DNA of 64,000 nt from Bradyrhizobium sediminis (GCF_018736105.1 NZ_CP076135.1:5386495-5450494), one strand, 5' to 3'; numbered from the stretch's first letter, positions 8,583 through 18,851 are shown. Notes: generated by a model from the letters alone, not told the origin. Numbers and translations are program-made.

Positions 8583-10628
8583 TTGAGCCAGCATCCAGCT
8601 CTGCCCTATCTGCGCAACCCGGAGAAGGGCAAGATCGTTACCGCAGCCGAAGCCGTGCGCCTGATCCGCGACGGCGACACCGTCGCCACCGGCGGCTTCG
8701 TCGGCATCGGGTTCGCCGAGGAAATCGCGCTGGCGCTGGAGCAGCTCTATCTCGCCAGCGAAGGCGACGCCCCCTACACCCAGGGCAAGCCGCACAATCT
8801 GACGCTGATCTATGCCGCGGGACAGGGCGACGGCAAGGATCGCGGCCTCAATCATTTCGCGCATGAGGGGCTGGTCAAGCGGGTGATCGGCGGCCACTGG
8901 GGCCTTGCGCCGAAATTGCAGGCGCTCGCGATATCCAATCAGATCGAGGCCTACAATCTGCCGCAGGGCGTCATCACCCACATGTTCCGCGACATCGCGG
9001 CACGCCGCCCCGGCCACATCTCGCACGTCGGCATCGGCACTTTCGTCGACCCGCGCAACGGTGGCGGCAAGCTCAACGCCCGCACCACCGAGGACATGGT
9101 CGAGCTGGTCACCTTGGGCGGCCAGGAATGCCTGTTCTACAAGATCTTTCCGGTTGACGTCGGCATCATCCGCGCCACCACCGGCGATCCCGACGGCAAT
9201 CTCACCATGGAGAAGGAAGCGCTGACCCTGGAAGCGCTGGCGATCGCCATGGCGGCGCATAATTCCGGCGGCATCGTGATCGCGCAGGTCGAACGGGTGG
9301 CCGAAAGCGGCAGCCTCAATCCGCGCCAGGTCAAGATCCCCGGCATCCTGGTCGACTGCGTCGTGGTGGCGAAGCCGGAAAATCACTGGCAGACCTTCGG
9401 CACGCAGTACAATCCCGCGTTCAGCAGCGAGATCCGGGTGCGCGCCGGCTCGCTGCCGCCGATGCCGATGAGCGAGCGCAAGATCATCGCGCGCCGCGCC
9501 GCCTTCGAACTGAAGCCCAACAGCGTCGTCAATCTCGGCATCGGCATGCCCGACGGCATAGCGGCAGTCGCCAACGAAGAGGGGATCATCGACCTCATCA
9601 CCATGACCGCAGAACCCGGGGTGATCGGCGGCATCCCCGCGAGCGGGATCGATTTCGGCGCGGCGATCAACACCCAGGCGGTGATCGACCAGCCCTATCA
9701 GTTCGACTTTTACGACGGCGGCGGCCTCGACGCGGCGTTTCTCGGCCTCGCCCAGGTCGATCGCGCCGGCAACCTCAACGTCAGCAAATTCGGCCCCAAG
9801 CTTGCCGGCGCCGGCGGCTTCATCAATATCAGCCAGAACGCCAAGAAGGTGATATTCGTCGGCACCTTCGGCGCCGGCCGCCTGCGCATTGCGCTGTCCG
9901 ACGGCAAGCTCGCCATCCTGGAGGAGGCGAAGGCGCGCAAGTTCGTCGAAGCCGTCGAGCACGTGACGTTCAGCGGGGCCTATGCGACCAAGCGCGGGCA
10001 GAGCGTGCTCTACGTCACTGAACGCTGCGTCTTCACGCTGACGCCCGACGGGCTCGAGCTCGTCGAAGTCGCGCCCGGCATCGATATCGAACGCGATATC
10101 CTGGCGCTGATGGATTTCAAGCCGGCGATACCCCGCGATCCCGTTGCCATGGACCCGCGAATCTTCCGCGAGGGGCCGATGGATCTGCGCAAGGACATGC
10201 TTGCGATTCCGCTCGATCAGCGCTTCACGCTGGACGAGCAGCAGAACTTGTTCTTCGTCAATCTGGAGCGGTTCGCGCTGCGCAACCGCGCCGATATCGA
10301 TGCGATCGCCGGAGCCGTGGAAGCGAAGCTCGGCGGCCTCGGCCGACGGGTCTACGCGATCGTCAATTACGACAACTTCTCGATCGTGCCCGAACTGCTC
10401 GACGAATATTCGGCCATGGTGCGCAGCCTCGCCGACCGCTTCTATTCGGGCGTCTCCCGCTACACCACCTCGGGCTTCCTGCGTATCAAACTCGGCGAGG
10501 CGCTGGAAAAGCGCGGCGTCGCCGCGCATATTTTCGAGAGCGCGGAGGAAGCGCAGTCGGATTGGCGGCACGTCGCCGGCATCGCCGGCTCGCGCCCCGA
10601 TCCCGACCGCCGTGTGACGCTTGGATGA
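8583..10628 (+). CDS. Acyl-CoA:acetate/3-ketoacid CoA-transferase
   Basis: 681 residues. It belongs to the class I CoA-transferase family in which the alpha and beta halves are fused (YdiF / propionate CoA-transferase type). The N-terminal half has the GGFVGIG glycine loop near residue 40. The second half carries EPGVIGG, whose glutamate (about residue 344) is the expected CoA-ester-forming nucleophile. A further C-terminal region of about 150 residues exceeds the usual ~530-residue length. The TTG start at 8583 is chosen because AGGGAGGG lies seven bases upstream; longer in-frame starts (8490, 8541) lie ahead of or near the sigma-54 promoter and lack ribosome sites. Probably activates short-chain acids or ketoacids. 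Confidence 0.88.
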   Translation: MSQHPALPYLRNPEKGKIVTAAEAVRLIRDGDTVATGGFVGIGFAEEIALALEQLYLASEGDAPYTQGKPHNLTLIYAAGQGDGKDRGLNHFAHEGLVKRVIGGHWGLAPKLQALAISNQIEAYNLPQGVITHMFRDIAARRPGHISHVGIGTFVDPRNGGGKLNARTTEDMVELVTLGGQECLFYKIFPVDVGIIRATTGDPDGNLTMEKEALTLEALAIAMAAHNSGGIVIAQVERVAESGSLNPRQVKIPGILVDCVVVAKPENHWQTFGTQYNPAFSSEIRVRAGSLPPMPMSERKIIARRAAFELKPNSVVNLGIGMPDGIAAVANEEGIIDLITMTAEPGVIGGIPASGIDFGAAINTQAVIDQPYQFDFYDGGGLDAAFLGLAQVDRAGNLNVSKFGPKLAGAGGFINISQNAKKVIFVGTFGAGRLRIALSDGKLAILEEAKARKFVEAVEHVTFSGAYATKRGQSVLYVTERCVFTLTPDGLELVEVAPGIDIERDILALMDFKPAIPRDPVAMDPRIFREGPMDLRKDMLAIPLDQRFTLDEQQNLFFVNLERFALRNRADIDAIAGAVEAKLGGLGRRVYAIVNYDNFSIVPELLDEYSAMVRSLADRFYSGVSRYTTSGFLRIKLGEALEKRGVAAHIFESAEEAQSDWRHVAGIAGSRPDPDRRVTLG

Positions 10629-10674
10629 ATCGCATGAACGCCCGATGGTATTTTCGCCGACACCGCCCGCAGCC

Positions 10675-10697
10675 GGAACATCGAATTGCAATGTTCC
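10675..10697. promoter_or_regulatory. Inverted repeat before the ABC binding-protein gene
   Basis: Perfect seven-base arms GGAACAT and ATGTTCC with a nine-base spacer, in the 120-base gap between the CoA-transferase gene and the binding-protein gene. It may be an operator or a weak hairpin terminator; nothing in the sequence decides between these. Confidence 0.4.
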
Positions 10698-10751
10698 TCC
10701 CGCTGTGCGAATCGCTGTGATAACGTCAATTCTGCAACAGGAGGAACTGCC

Positions 10752-11936
10752 GTGCGCTTACCACTCATTCTCGCAACCGCCACACTCGGCCTGATCGGAA
10801 GCGCCGCCGCCCAGGCGGACGATCTGAAGATCGGCCTGATCTACGGAAAAACCGGGCCGCTGGAAGCCTACGCCAAGCAGACCGAGACCGGCCTGCGCAT
10901 GGGACTGGAGTATGCCACCAAGGGCACCATGACGGTCGACGGACGCAAGATCGTCATCATCACCAAGGATGACCAGAGCAAGCCGGATCTCTCCAAGGCG
11001 GCGCTCGCGGAAGCCTATCAGGACGACAAGGTCGATATCGCGATCGGCACGACATCGTCGGCGGCGGCGCTGGCCGACCTGCCGGTGGCGGAGGAAAACA
11101 AGAAGATCCTGATCGTCGAGCCCGCGGTCGCGGATCAAATTACCGGCGAGAAGTGGAATCGCTATATCTTCCGCACCGGACGCAATTCCTCGCAGGACGC
11201 GATCTCCAACGCGGTGGCGATCGGCAAGCCCGGCGTCACCGTTGCGACGCTGGCTCAGGACTATGCCTTCGGCCGTGACGGCGTCGCCGCCTTCAAGGAA
11301 GCGCTGGCCAAGACCGGCGCGACGCTGGCGGCCGAAGAATACGCGCCGACCAACACGACCGATTTCACCGCGGTGGGCCAGCGCCTGTTCGACGCGCTGA
11401 AGGACAAGCCGGGCCGCAAGATCATATGGATAATCTGGGCCGGCGCCGGCAATCCGCCGGCGAAGCTCCAGGACATGGATCCGAAGCGCTACGGCATCGA
11501 GCTCTCGACCGGCGGCAACATCCTGCCGGCGCTCGCAGGCTATAAAATCATGCCCGGCATGGAAGGCGCGACCTACTACTACTATGACATCCCGAAGAAT
11601 CCGGTGAACGACTGGCTGGTTGCCGAGCACCAGAAGCGCTTCAACGCACCGCCGGACTTCTTCACCGCAGGCGGCTTTGCCGCGGCGATGGCCGCGGTCA
11701 CCGCCGTGACCAAGGCGAAATCCACCGACACCGAGAAGCTGATCGCGGCGATGGAGGGCATGGAGTTCGACACGCCCAAGGGCAAGATGATGTTCCGCAA
11801 GGAGGATCATCAGGCGCTGCAGAGCATGTATCACTTCAGGGTCAAGGTCGATCCGAACGTCGCCTGGGCCGTGCTGGAGCCGGTGCGCGAGCTCAAGATC
11901 GGGGACATGAACGTTCCGATCCGCAACAAGCGGTAA
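10752..11936 (+). CDS. Branched-chain amino acid-type ABC transporter, periplasmic binding protein
   Basis: 394 residues. The GTG start at 10752 is preferred because CAGGAGGA lies eight bases upstream and it begins a clean signal peptide (positively charged start, hydrophobic core, cleavage after AAAQA). The mature part opens with LKIGLIYGKTGPLE, typical of the Leu/Ile/Val-binding family of type I periplasmic folds. It delivers ligand to the LivHM permease encoded downstream. Because the family also carries urea, amides, aromatic acids and short-chain acids, the true ligand need not be an amino acid; the adjacent CoA-transferase suggests a carboxylate. A hairpin separates it from livG, which may let it be made in excess. 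Confidence 0.9.
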   Translation: MRLPLILATATLGLIGSAAAQADDLKIGLIYGKTGPLEAYAKQTETGLRMGLEYATKGTMTVDGRKIVIITKDDQSKPDLSKAALAEAYQDDKVDIAIGTTSSAAALADLPVAEENKKILIVEPAVADQITGEKWNRYIFRTGRNSSQDAISNAVAIGKPGVTVATLAQDYAFGRDGVAAFKEALAKTGATLAAEEYAPTNTTDFTAVGQRLFDALKDKPGRKIIWIIWAGAGNPPAKLQDMDPKRYGIELSTGGNILPALAGYKIMPGMEGATYYYYDIPKNPVNDWLVAEHQKRFNAPPDFFTAGGFAAAMAAVTAVTKAKSTDTEKLIAAMEGMEFDTPKGKMMFRKEDHQALQSMYHFRVKVDPNVAWAVLEPVRELKIGDMNVPIRNKR

Positions 11937-11951
11937 CTTTTCGTTCCGCGA

Positions 11952-11984
11952 TTGGCCTCTCCCCGCACACGGGGGAGAGGCCAA
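11952..11984. terminator. Hairpin between binding-protein gene and livG
   Basis: Perfect 13-base arms TTGGCCTCTCCCC and GGGGAGAGGCCAA with a seven-base loop, 15 bases after the stop codon. There is no T-run. It may stabilise the binding-protein mRNA or attenuate transcription into the membrane components; similar hairpins are also dispersed repeats in rhizobia. Confidence 0.6.
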
Positions 11985-12033
11985 GTCCACTGCATCAAGA
12001 CCTCTGCGTCACGTTTCTACCCACGAGCTTTCG

Positions 12034-12798
12034 ATGACCATCCTCGAAACCCGCGACCTGACCATTCGCTTCGGCGGCCACGTCGCGGTCAACCGCATCA
12101 GTTGCACGTTTCGGCCGGGTGAGCTGACCGCCATTGTCGGCCCCAACGGGGCCGGCAAGACCACCTATTTCAATTTGATCTCCGGACAATTGCGCCCCAC
12201 CGGCGGCAGCATCCTGTTCGACGGCGACGACATCACGCAGCTTTCCGCACCCTTGCGCACCCGCGCCGGCCTCGGCCGCGCGTTCCAGCTCACCAATCTG
12301 TTCCCCAATCTGAGCGTGGAGGAAAATGTCCGCCTCGCGGTGCAATCCGCGCACGGCGTGCATTACGACATGCTGCGGCCGTGGATGACGCGCCGCGACC
12401 TGATCGCCCGCGCCGACGCCATTCTCGACGAGGTCGCGCTCGGCGGCCGGCGCAATGTGGCGGCGACCGCGCTGTCCCACGGCGATCAGCGCAAGCTCGA
12501 AGTCGCGCTGATGATGGCGCTCGAGCCGAAGGTCTTCATGTTCGACGAACCCACCGCCGGCATGAGCATCGACGAGGTGCCGGTCGTGCTCAACCTGATT
12601 GCGAAGCTGAAGCAGGATTCGAGCAAGATCATCCTGCTGGTCGAGCACAAGATGGACGTGGTGCGCTCGCTGGCCGACCGCATCATCGTGCTGCACAACG
12701 GCCAGCTGGTCGCCGATGGCAAGCCGGCCGAGGTGATCGCCTCGCCGATCGTGCAGGAGGCCTATCTCGGCATCGCGCCCGGAAAGAGCGCGGCATGA
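12034..12798 (+). CDS. livG: ABC transporter ATPase LivG
   Basis: 254 residues. One of the two nucleotide-binding subunits of the Liv-type importer. Walker A GPNGAGKT is near residue 37, the signature loop reads LSHGDQRKLE, and Walker B is VFMFDEPTAGM followed by the H-loop region LLVEHKMDVV. The LivG-type C-terminal extension is present. Its stop codon overlaps the ATG of livF (ATGA), so the two are translationally coupled. Position in the order livG-livF-livH-livM fits a single transcript. Confidence 0.95.
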   Translation: MTILETRDLTIRFGGHVAVNRISCTFRPGELTAIVGPNGAGKTTYFNLISGQLRPTGGSILFDGDDITQLSAPLRTRAGLGRAFQLTNLFPNLSVEENVRLAVQSAHGVHYDMLRPWMTRRDLIARADAILDEVALGGRRNVAATALSHGDQRKLEVALMMALEPKVFMFDEPTAGMSIDEVPVVLNLIAKLKQDSSKIILLVEHKMDVVRSLADRIIVLHNGQLVADGKPAEVIASPIVQEAYLGIAPGKSAA

Positions 12799-13517
12799 CC
12801 GACCTTCTCACCCTCGCCGGCGTGCATACCCATGTCGGGCGTTATCACATCCTGCACGGTGTCGACTTCGGCGTGGCCGAGGGCAAGACCACGATGCTGC
12901 TCGGCCGCAACGGCGCCGGCAAGACCTCGACGCTGCGAACCATCATGGGGCTGTGGCAGGCTTCCGCCGGCCAGATCACGCTCGACGGGCAGCGCATCGA
13001 GGCGAGCGCGACGCCCGATATCGCGCAGCTCGGCGTCGGTTACGTCCCGGAAAGCATGGCAGTGTTCTCGGACCTGACGGTGAAGGAAAACCTGATCCTG
13101 GCGGCGCGCGACGGGCCGCTCGACGATGCCAGGCTGGAGTGGATTTTCGGATTCTTCCCCGCGCTGCGCCGCTTCTGGCTGTCGCGCGCCGGGGCGCTGT
13201 CCGGCGGACAGAAGCAGATGCTTTCGATCGCGCGCGCCATCGTCGAGCCGCGCAAGCTGCTGCTGATCGACGAGCCGACCAAGGGTCTGGCGCCGGCTAT
13301 CGTGGTGGCGTTGATCGAATGCTTTGCCGAAATCAAGCGCCGCGGCGCCACCATCCTCATGGTCGAGCAGAATTTCCATGCCGCGCGCGAGATCGGCGAT
13401 TCCGTCCTGGTGATGGACAACGGCCAGATCGTTCATCGCGGTGAAATGTCAGCGCTGGCCAGCGACGTGGCGCTGCAGGAACGGCTGCTCGGACTAAGCC
13501 TGGAGGCGCATCAGTGA
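12795..13517 (+). CDS. livF: ABC transporter ATPase LivF
   Basis: 240 residues, second nucleotide-binding subunit. Walker A GRNGAGKTS is near residue 37, signature LSGGQKQMLSIARA, Walker B LLLIDEPTKGLAP and the H-loop context ILMVEQN. The start is set by the four-base ATGA overlap with livG; the longer frame upstream has no ribosome site and runs inside livG. The stop overlaps the GTG of livH. It pairs with LivG to power import of the ligand held by the upstream binding protein. Confidence 0.95.
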   Translation: MTDLLTLAGVHTHVGRYHILHGVDFGVAEGKTTMLLGRNGAGKTSTLRTIMGLWQASAGQITLDGQRIEASATPDIAQLGVGYVPESMAVFSDLTVKENLILAARDGPLDDARLEWIFGFFPALRRFWLSRAGALSGGQKQMLSIARAIVEPRKLLLIDEPTKGLAPAIVVALIECFAEIKRRGATILMVEQNFHAAREIGDSVLVMDNGQIVHRGEMSALASDVALQERLLGLSLEAHQ

Positions 13518-14524
13518 CCGACCTCGCCGCACCGGAAGCATTGCCCAAGCCGAAGCGGGATATCCTGCCGGCGCTGTTGCCGGCGATTCTCGCCCTCGCC
13601 ATGCTGCCGTTTATCGGCTCTGGCAGTTCGTGGGTGACGCTGACGGTGGCCAGCCTCGCCATGGGCATGATGATCTTCATCATGGCGTCCGGGCTGACGC
13701 TGGTGTTCGGCCTGATGGACGTGCTCAATTTCGGTCACGGCGCCTTCATCGCGGTCGGCGCCTATGTCGCGACCCTGGTGCTGCTGCCGCTGGCGCCCTA
13801 TGTGCAGGCCGACTCGCTGTGGATCAACCTGGCGGTGCTGGCGCCGGCCGCCGCACTGTCGATGGCGGTCTCCGGCGCTCTCGGGCTCGTGGTCGAGCGC
13901 GTGCTGATCCTGCCGGTCTACGGCCAGCACCTCAAGCAGATCCTGATGACGACCGGCGGACTGATCGTCGCCGAGCAGGCGCTGTATGCGCTGTGGGGGC
14001 CGCAGATCATTCCGCTGCCGCTGCCGGCCTCGTTGCGCGGCTCCTTCATCATCGGCGACGTCGCGATCGCGAAGTACCGCCTGCTGGCGATGCTGCTCGG
14101 GCTGGCCGTATTCGCCGCGATCCAGCTGGTGCTGAACCGCACCAAGATCGGCCTGTTGATCCGCGCCGGCGTCGAGAACCGCGAGATGGTGGAAGCGCTC
14201 GGCTATCGCATCAGGCGGCTGTTCCTCGGCGTGTTCATGGTCGGCTCCGGCCTCGCCGGCCTCGGCGGCGTGATGTGGGCGCTGTATCGCGAGCAGGTGC
14301 ACGCCTCGATGGGCGACGATCTCACGGTGCTGGTGTTCATCGTGGTGATCATCGGCGGCCTCGGCTCGATCGGCGGCTGCTTCATCGGCGCGCTGCTGGT
14401 GGCGATGGTCGCGAACTACGGCGGCTTTCTGCTGCCGAAACTGGCGCTGGTCTCCAACATCCTGCTGATGGTCGCGATCCTGATGTGGCGCCCGCGCGGG
14501 CTATATGCGGTGACCTCCAGATGA
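13514..14524 (+). CDS. livH: ABC transporter permease LivH
   Basis: 336 residues, starting at a GTG that overlaps the livF stop. It has about eight to nine hydrophobic segments and the family's conserved ALGLMDVLNFGHGAFIAVG-like stretch (here LTLVFGLMDVLNFGHGAF, about residues 64-82). Near the end, VVIIGGLGSIGGCFIGAL is the loop that contacts the ATPases. It is about 40 residues longer at the N-terminus than E. coli LivH. The stop codon overlaps the ATG of livM. Confidence 0.93.
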   Translation: MTDLAAPEALPKPKRDILPALLPAILALAMLPFIGSGSSWVTLTVASLAMGMMIFIMASGLTLVFGLMDVLNFGHGAFIAVGAYVATLVLLPLAPYVQADSLWINLAVLAPAAALSMAVSGALGLVVERVLILPVYGQHLKQILMTTGGLIVAEQALYALWGPQIIPLPLPASLRGSFIIGDVAIAKYRLLAMLLGLAVFAAIQLVLNRTKIGLLIRAGVENREMVEALGYRIRRLFLGVFMVGSGLAGLGGVMWALYREQVHASMGDDLTVLVFIVVIIGGLGSIGGCFIGALLVAMVANYGGFLLPKLALVSNILLMVAILMWRPRGLYAVTSR

Positions 14525-15591
14525 TGATTCTTTCAGGCGATCCGCCGCGCAGCCGGCTTCTCGGCATCCTGCTCGTCGCCATCATCGCGGCGCTGGCGGT
14601 GGCGCCCTTGCTCTTTCCCGGCGCCAAGGCGATGAACGTCGCCACCAAGATCTGCATCTTCGCAGCATTGGTGGCGTCCTACGACCTCCTGCTCGGCTAC
14701 ACCGGCTCGGTTTCGTTCGCCCACACCATGTTCTACGGCATCGGCAGCTATTCGATCGCGATTGCGCTCTATTCGATGGGTCCGACCTGGACGGCGGTGG
14801 CTGCCGGAATCGTGACCGGGCTGCCGCTGGCGATGCTGCTGGCGCTCGCGATCGGGCTGTTTTCGTTGCGGGTCGAGGCGATCTTCTTTGCCATGATCAC
14901 GCTGGCGGTGGCCTCCGCGTTCCTGGTGCTGGCCTCGCAACTGTCGTGGCTCACCGGCGGCGAGGACGGCCGCAGTTTTCAGCTGCCGGAATTGTTGCGG
15001 CCGGGCACGGTCATCATTCCGAAGGACTGGTTCGGCTTCGCCGTCAACGGCCGCGTGCTAACCTATTATCTCATCTTCGTAGCGTGCGCCGCGATGATCC
15101 TGGCGCTGCTGCGGGTGGTGAATTCGCCGTTCGGCCGGGTGCTGCAGGCGATCCGCGAAAACCGCTTCCGCGCCGAAGCCCTCGGCTTCCGCACGGTGTT
15201 TCATCTAACCTATGCCAATTGCCTTGCCGCCCTCGTCGCCGCCAGCGCCGGCATGCTGAACGCGCTGTGGCTGCGTTACGCCGGGCCGGACACCTCGCTC
15301 AGCTTTTCCATCATGCTGGACATTCTACTGATGGTGGTGATCGGCGGCATGGGAACCATGTACGGCGCCATCATCGGCGCTACGATCTTCATTCTGGCCC
15401 AGAACTATCTGCAGGCGCTGATGGGCGCGGCCTCCAACGCCGCGGCCGACGCCGGACTGCCATTGTTGCCGGGATTGCTGCATCCGGATCGCTGGCTGCT
15501 GTGGCTCGGCCTGTTGTTTATCGCCAGCGTCTATTTCTTCCCCACTGGCGTGGTGGGACGGTTACGAAACCCTTCGCGCAAACCGTCTTGA
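14521..15591 (+). CDS. livM: ABC transporter permease LivM
   Basis: 356 residues with many membrane-spanning segments. The GYTGSVSFAHTMFYGIG stretch near residue 60 and the late VIGGMGTMYGAIIGA segment are the two hallmark regions of LivM. The start is the first ATG of the ATGATG overlapping the livH stop; the frame extends upstream inside livH but without a ribosome site. It is the last gene of the importer operon; 73 bases follow before the next gene and no strong terminator is visible. Confidence 0.93.
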   Translation: MMILSGDPPRSRLLGILLVAIIAALAVAPLLFPGAKAMNVATKICIFAALVASYDLLLGYTGSVSFAHTMFYGIGSYSIAIALYSMGPTWTAVAAGIVTGLPLAMLLALAIGLFSLRVEAIFFAMITLAVASAFLVLASQLSWLTGGEDGRSFQLPELLRPGTVIIPKDWFGFAVNGRVLTYYLIFVACAAMILALLRVVNSPFGRVLQAIRENRFRAEALGFRTVFHLTYANCLAALVAASAGMLNALWLRYAGPDTSLSFSIMLDILLMVVIGGMGTMYGAIIGATIFILAQNYLQALMGAASNAAADAGLPLLPGLLHPDRWLLWLGLLFIASVYFFPTGVVGRLRNPSRKPS

Positions 15592-15664
15592 GCGCTGGCA
15601 CAGCCCGTATTTCTACGGCCCGGACGCGTCATTAAGACCTGAGTAACCGGTTTTCCTAACCAGT

Positions 15665-18600
15665 ATGCCATTTGTGCATTGTATCCATACCCCCCGGGGT
15701 TGGCGAATGCGCAAATTGGCTTCCAACGTGTGGAACGGGTTCACCGCGGCGATCGGGTCGCCGGCTCTTGCCGCGTCGATACGACGTGGGCCGATCCTTT
15801 CGCTGATCCTGTGCGGCGGCCTGCTGGTCGCGGCAATCATCGTCGGCACGGTGATGATGGTCGGCGAATTCCGCGAGCGCGCCCTCGGCAACACCGAGCG
15901 CGAACTCGAAAATACCGTGCTGCTGCTGTCCCAGCACTTCGAGCAGCAATTCGAAGACGCCGATGTCATCGCGAACAACCTGATCGCCCAACTGCAATTT
16001 TCCGAGATCGCTTCGCCCGAAATTTTCGAGAGGCAAATGTCGACGCCCGAAGCGCACCTGATGTTGCGATCCAAAGTCGGAACGCTGTCCCCTATCGGCG
16101 AAATCAAACTCTTCGATGCCAGGGGGACACTGATCAACTCATCGGGAGTCTGGCCGCTGCCGGCCATCAGCATTGCCGAGCGGGCCTATTTCAAGACCCT
16201 CAAATCGGATCCGGGCTCAAAAATTGCCCTGGCCGAGCCGGTTCGCATTTTCACCGGCAGTTGGACCACTGTCGTCGCCCACAGACTCACCGGGCCGAAC
16301 GGGGTTTTTCTCGGCGTGATGGCGAGACGGATAGACCCCGACAATTTCGAGAAATTCTTCGCATCCGTCGCGCTTGGCAAGGGCGCCGCCATCTCCATGT
16401 TCCATCGCGACGGGACGATGCTGGCGCGCTATCCTCATATCGCCGACATGATCGGGCAAAAATTCAAGGGGGCGCCGCTGCTCAACAAGGTTCTGACCGA
16501 GGGCGGGCGCCAGACCCACCGGATGCAGAGCCCCGTCGACGGGCTGCCGCGGCTCGGTTCGGCGGCCGCCTTGAACCATTTGCCGATCGTGGTCGTCGCG
16601 ACCACGACCGTCGCCGCCGCGCTGGCCGACTGGCGCGAGCAGACCAGGCTGATCGTCGCCGCCGCCGTGCTGTCGGCGCTGGTGATCGCGCTCATTCTAT
16701 TCCTGATCGTCAGGCAGATGGCCCGGCAGGGCCGGGATTCGCAGCAGCGGCTGGAATTGCAGAAGCAGCAACTCGACACCGCCCTGAACAACATGACGCA
16801 GGGCCTCGTGCTGTATGACGCATCGGCGCGCATCATCCTCTGCAACCGGCGCTACATCGACATGTACGAACTGTCGACCGACGTCGTGAAGCCAGGCTGC
16901 CACTTCCGCGACCTGATCCGGCACCGCCAGGCGACGGGATCGTTCGACGGCGACGTCGACGAATTTTGCACGAACATCATGCGCAACGTTGCGCAGGGCA
17001 AAATCACGCACATGACCATGGAGACCTCCGGCCGTTCGTATCTGATCGTCAACAAGCCGCTGACGCAGGGTGGCTGGGTCGCGACCATAGAAGACATAAC
17101 GGAGCGCCGGAACCTCGAACAGGAGCGCGACCGCAATCATGCGTTCCTGCGTCAGATCATCGACAACATACCGTCGCAGATCACCGTCAAGGACGTGCGC
17201 GATCGCCGTTATCTTCTGGTCAACCGGGTGGCCGAGACTCATTTCGGCCTCTCGAGCGACGCCATCCTCGGCAAAACGGCGCCGGACATATTTGCAAAGG
17301 CAGTCGCCGATGCGGTCACGGCACGCGACGAGGAGGCCCTGCGGTCAGCTGGCGGCTGGTTCCTCGACGCGACCCCGTGGCAGAGCTCGACGCTGGGCCC
17401 CCGCTTCATGACTTCAACGCGCATTGGAATCCGCGATCAGGCCGGCGAGACCCGATACCTTGTCAATGTCGTCGACGACGTGACCGACCGGCGGCGCGCC
17501 GACGAAAGGATCGCGCACCTCGCGCATTACGACGCGCTGACCGATCTGCCGAACCGGGTGCTGTTTCGCGAACAGATCGAACGCGAACTGCAGCGAACCG
17601 GCCTCGGCGAGCAATTCGCACTGCTCTACATCGACGTCGACGAATTCAAGGGCATCAACGATTCGCTCGGACATCATGTCGGCGATGAGCTGCTGAAGGC
17701 CGTGGCTAACCGCCTCCGGAGCTGCATCAGGGAAACCGATCTCATCGCGCGGCTCGGCGGCGACGAATTCGCGGTGATCCAGACTGGCGTCCGGAACACC
17801 CGCGAGGTCGTGGAGTTCGTGACGCGCATTCACGAGACCATCCGGCAGCCCTATCAATGCCTCGGCCACCAACTTTCGACCGACGCCAGCATCGGCATTG
17901 CAATGGCGCCGCAGGACGGCACCGATCTGGATCAGCTCATCAAGAATGCCGACCTGGCGATGTATGGCGCCAAGGCCGGGGGACGCCGGACCTATCGCTT
18001 CTTCGAGCCGGCCATGGATGCCAGCGCCAAGGCGCGGCTTGCCATGGAGCAGGACCTGCGTCAGGCGCTCGCGGATGGCGGCTTCGAAATCCACTATCAG
18101 CCCGTTGTCGATCTTCGCCGCAACGAGGTAACCGGCTGCGAGGCCTTGCTGCGCTGGCGCCATCCGGAACGCGGCATGATTTCTCCCGCCGAGTTCGTAC
18201 CGGTCGCGGAAGACACCGGCCTGATCGTCGAACTCGGCGAATGGGTGCTGCGCACCGCCTGCGCCGAAGCGGCGATCTGGCCGGATCACGTCCGCGTTGC
18301 CATCAACGTCTCGCCGGTTCAACTGAAGTGCCCGACGCTGGCGCTGAAGATCACCAGCGCATTGGCGGCCTCCGGCCTGAAGGCGAGCCGGCTGGAGCTC
18401 GAGATCACCGAGGCAGTGTTGATCCGCGACGACGAGACCGCGCTCGCCATCCTGCATCAGCTCCGCGCCATCGGCGTCCGCATCGCGCTGGACGATTTCG
18501 GCACCGGCTATTCCTCGCTGAGCTATCTGAAGCGCTTCCCGTTCGACAAGATCAAGATCGACCGCTGCTTCGTCAGCGACATCACGGAGATCGGCGGCTC

Positions 18601-18811
18601 ATCGGCGATCGTGCAGGCGGTGGTGAACATCGCAGCCTCCCGCGACATGACGACGACGGCGGAAGGCGTCGAAACATCAGAGCAGAAGGAACTGCTTTCC
18701 GCGCTGGGCTGTACCGAGATGCAGGGCTACCTGTTCAGCGCCGCCAAACCCGCCCCGCAAGTGCGGCAACTGTTCGGTACGCAGCCGCCGATGACGGCGG
18801 CCGTGGCCTAG
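15665..18811 (+). CDS. Membrane sensor with extracytoplasmic, PAS, GGDEF and EAL domains
   Basis: 1048 residues from the ATG at 15665, or 1034 from 15707. A transmembrane helix near residues 43-65 and another near 340-360 enclose a periplasmic region of about 275 residues resembling a dCache sensor. Two PAS modules follow (about 375-490 and 495-620), then GGDEF (about 630-790) and EAL (about 800-1040). Both catalytic signatures are intact: RLGGDEF and EALLRW, with DDFGTGYSSL and AEGVET. It could make or break c-di-GMP according to an external signal. The gene is alone; a GC-rich hairpin lies 40 bases past its stop. Confidence 0.94.
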   Translation: MPFVHCIHTPRGWRMRKLASNVWNGFTAAIGSPALAASIRRGPILSLILCGGLLVAAIIVGTVMMVGEFRERALGNTERELENTVLLLSQHFEQQFEDADVIANNLIAQLQFSEIASPEIFERQMSTPEAHLMLRSKVGTLSPIGEIKLFDARGTLINSSGVWPLPAISIAERAYFKTLKSDPGSKIALAEPVRIFTGSWTTVVAHRLTGPNGVFLGVMARRIDPDNFEKFFASVALGKGAAISMFHRDGTMLARYPHIADMIGQKFKGAPLLNKVLTEGGRQTHRMQSPVDGLPRLGSAAALNHLPIVVVATTTVAAALADWREQTRLIVAAAVLSALVIALILFLIVRQMARQGRDSQQRLELQKQQLDTALNNMTQGLVLYDASARIILCNRRYIDMYELSTDVVKPGCHFRDLIRHRQATGSFDGDVDEFCTNIMRNVAQGKITHMTMETSGRSYLIVNKPLTQGGWVATIEDITERRNLEQERDRNHAFLRQIIDNIPSQITVKDVRDRRYLLVNRVAETHFGLSSDAILGKTAPDIFAKAVADAVTARDEEALRSAGGWFLDATPWQSSTLGPRFMTSTRIGIRDQAGETRYLVNVVDDVTDRRRADERIAHLAHYDALTDLPNRVLFREQIERELQRTGLGEQFALLYIDVDEFKGINDSLGHHVGDELLKAVANRLRSCIRETDLIARLGGDEFAVIQTGVRNTREVVEFVTRIHETIRQPYQCLGHQLSTDASIGIAMAPQDGTDLDQLIKNADLAMYGAKAGGRRTYRFFEPAMDASAKARLAMEQDLRQALADGGFEIHYQPVVDLRRNEVTGCEALLRWRHPERGMISPAEFVPVAEDTGLIVELGEWVLRTACAEAAIWPDHVRVAINVSPVQLKCPTLALKITSALAASGLKASRLELEITEAVLIRDDETALAILHQLRAIGVRIALDDFGTGYSSLSYLKRFPFDKIKIDRCFVSDITEIGGSSAIVQAVVNIAASRDMTTTAEGVETSEQKELLSALGCTEMQGYLFSAAKPAPQVRQLFGTQPPMTAAVA

Positions 18812-18851
18812 CGACGAAGATTCCGCGGTTCGTGATGAACAATTGGGTCCG

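Noticed and set aside
8481..10691. 736-residue minus-strand frame opposite the CoA-transferase
   Set aside because: Composition typical of antisense reading of GC-rich genes, no motif, and the plus strand has a clear family match and ribosome site.
10758..11990. 410-residue minus-strand frame opposite the binding-protein gene
   Set aside because: Arg/His-rich antisense shadow; the plus strand encodes a recognisable Liv-type binding protein with signal peptide.
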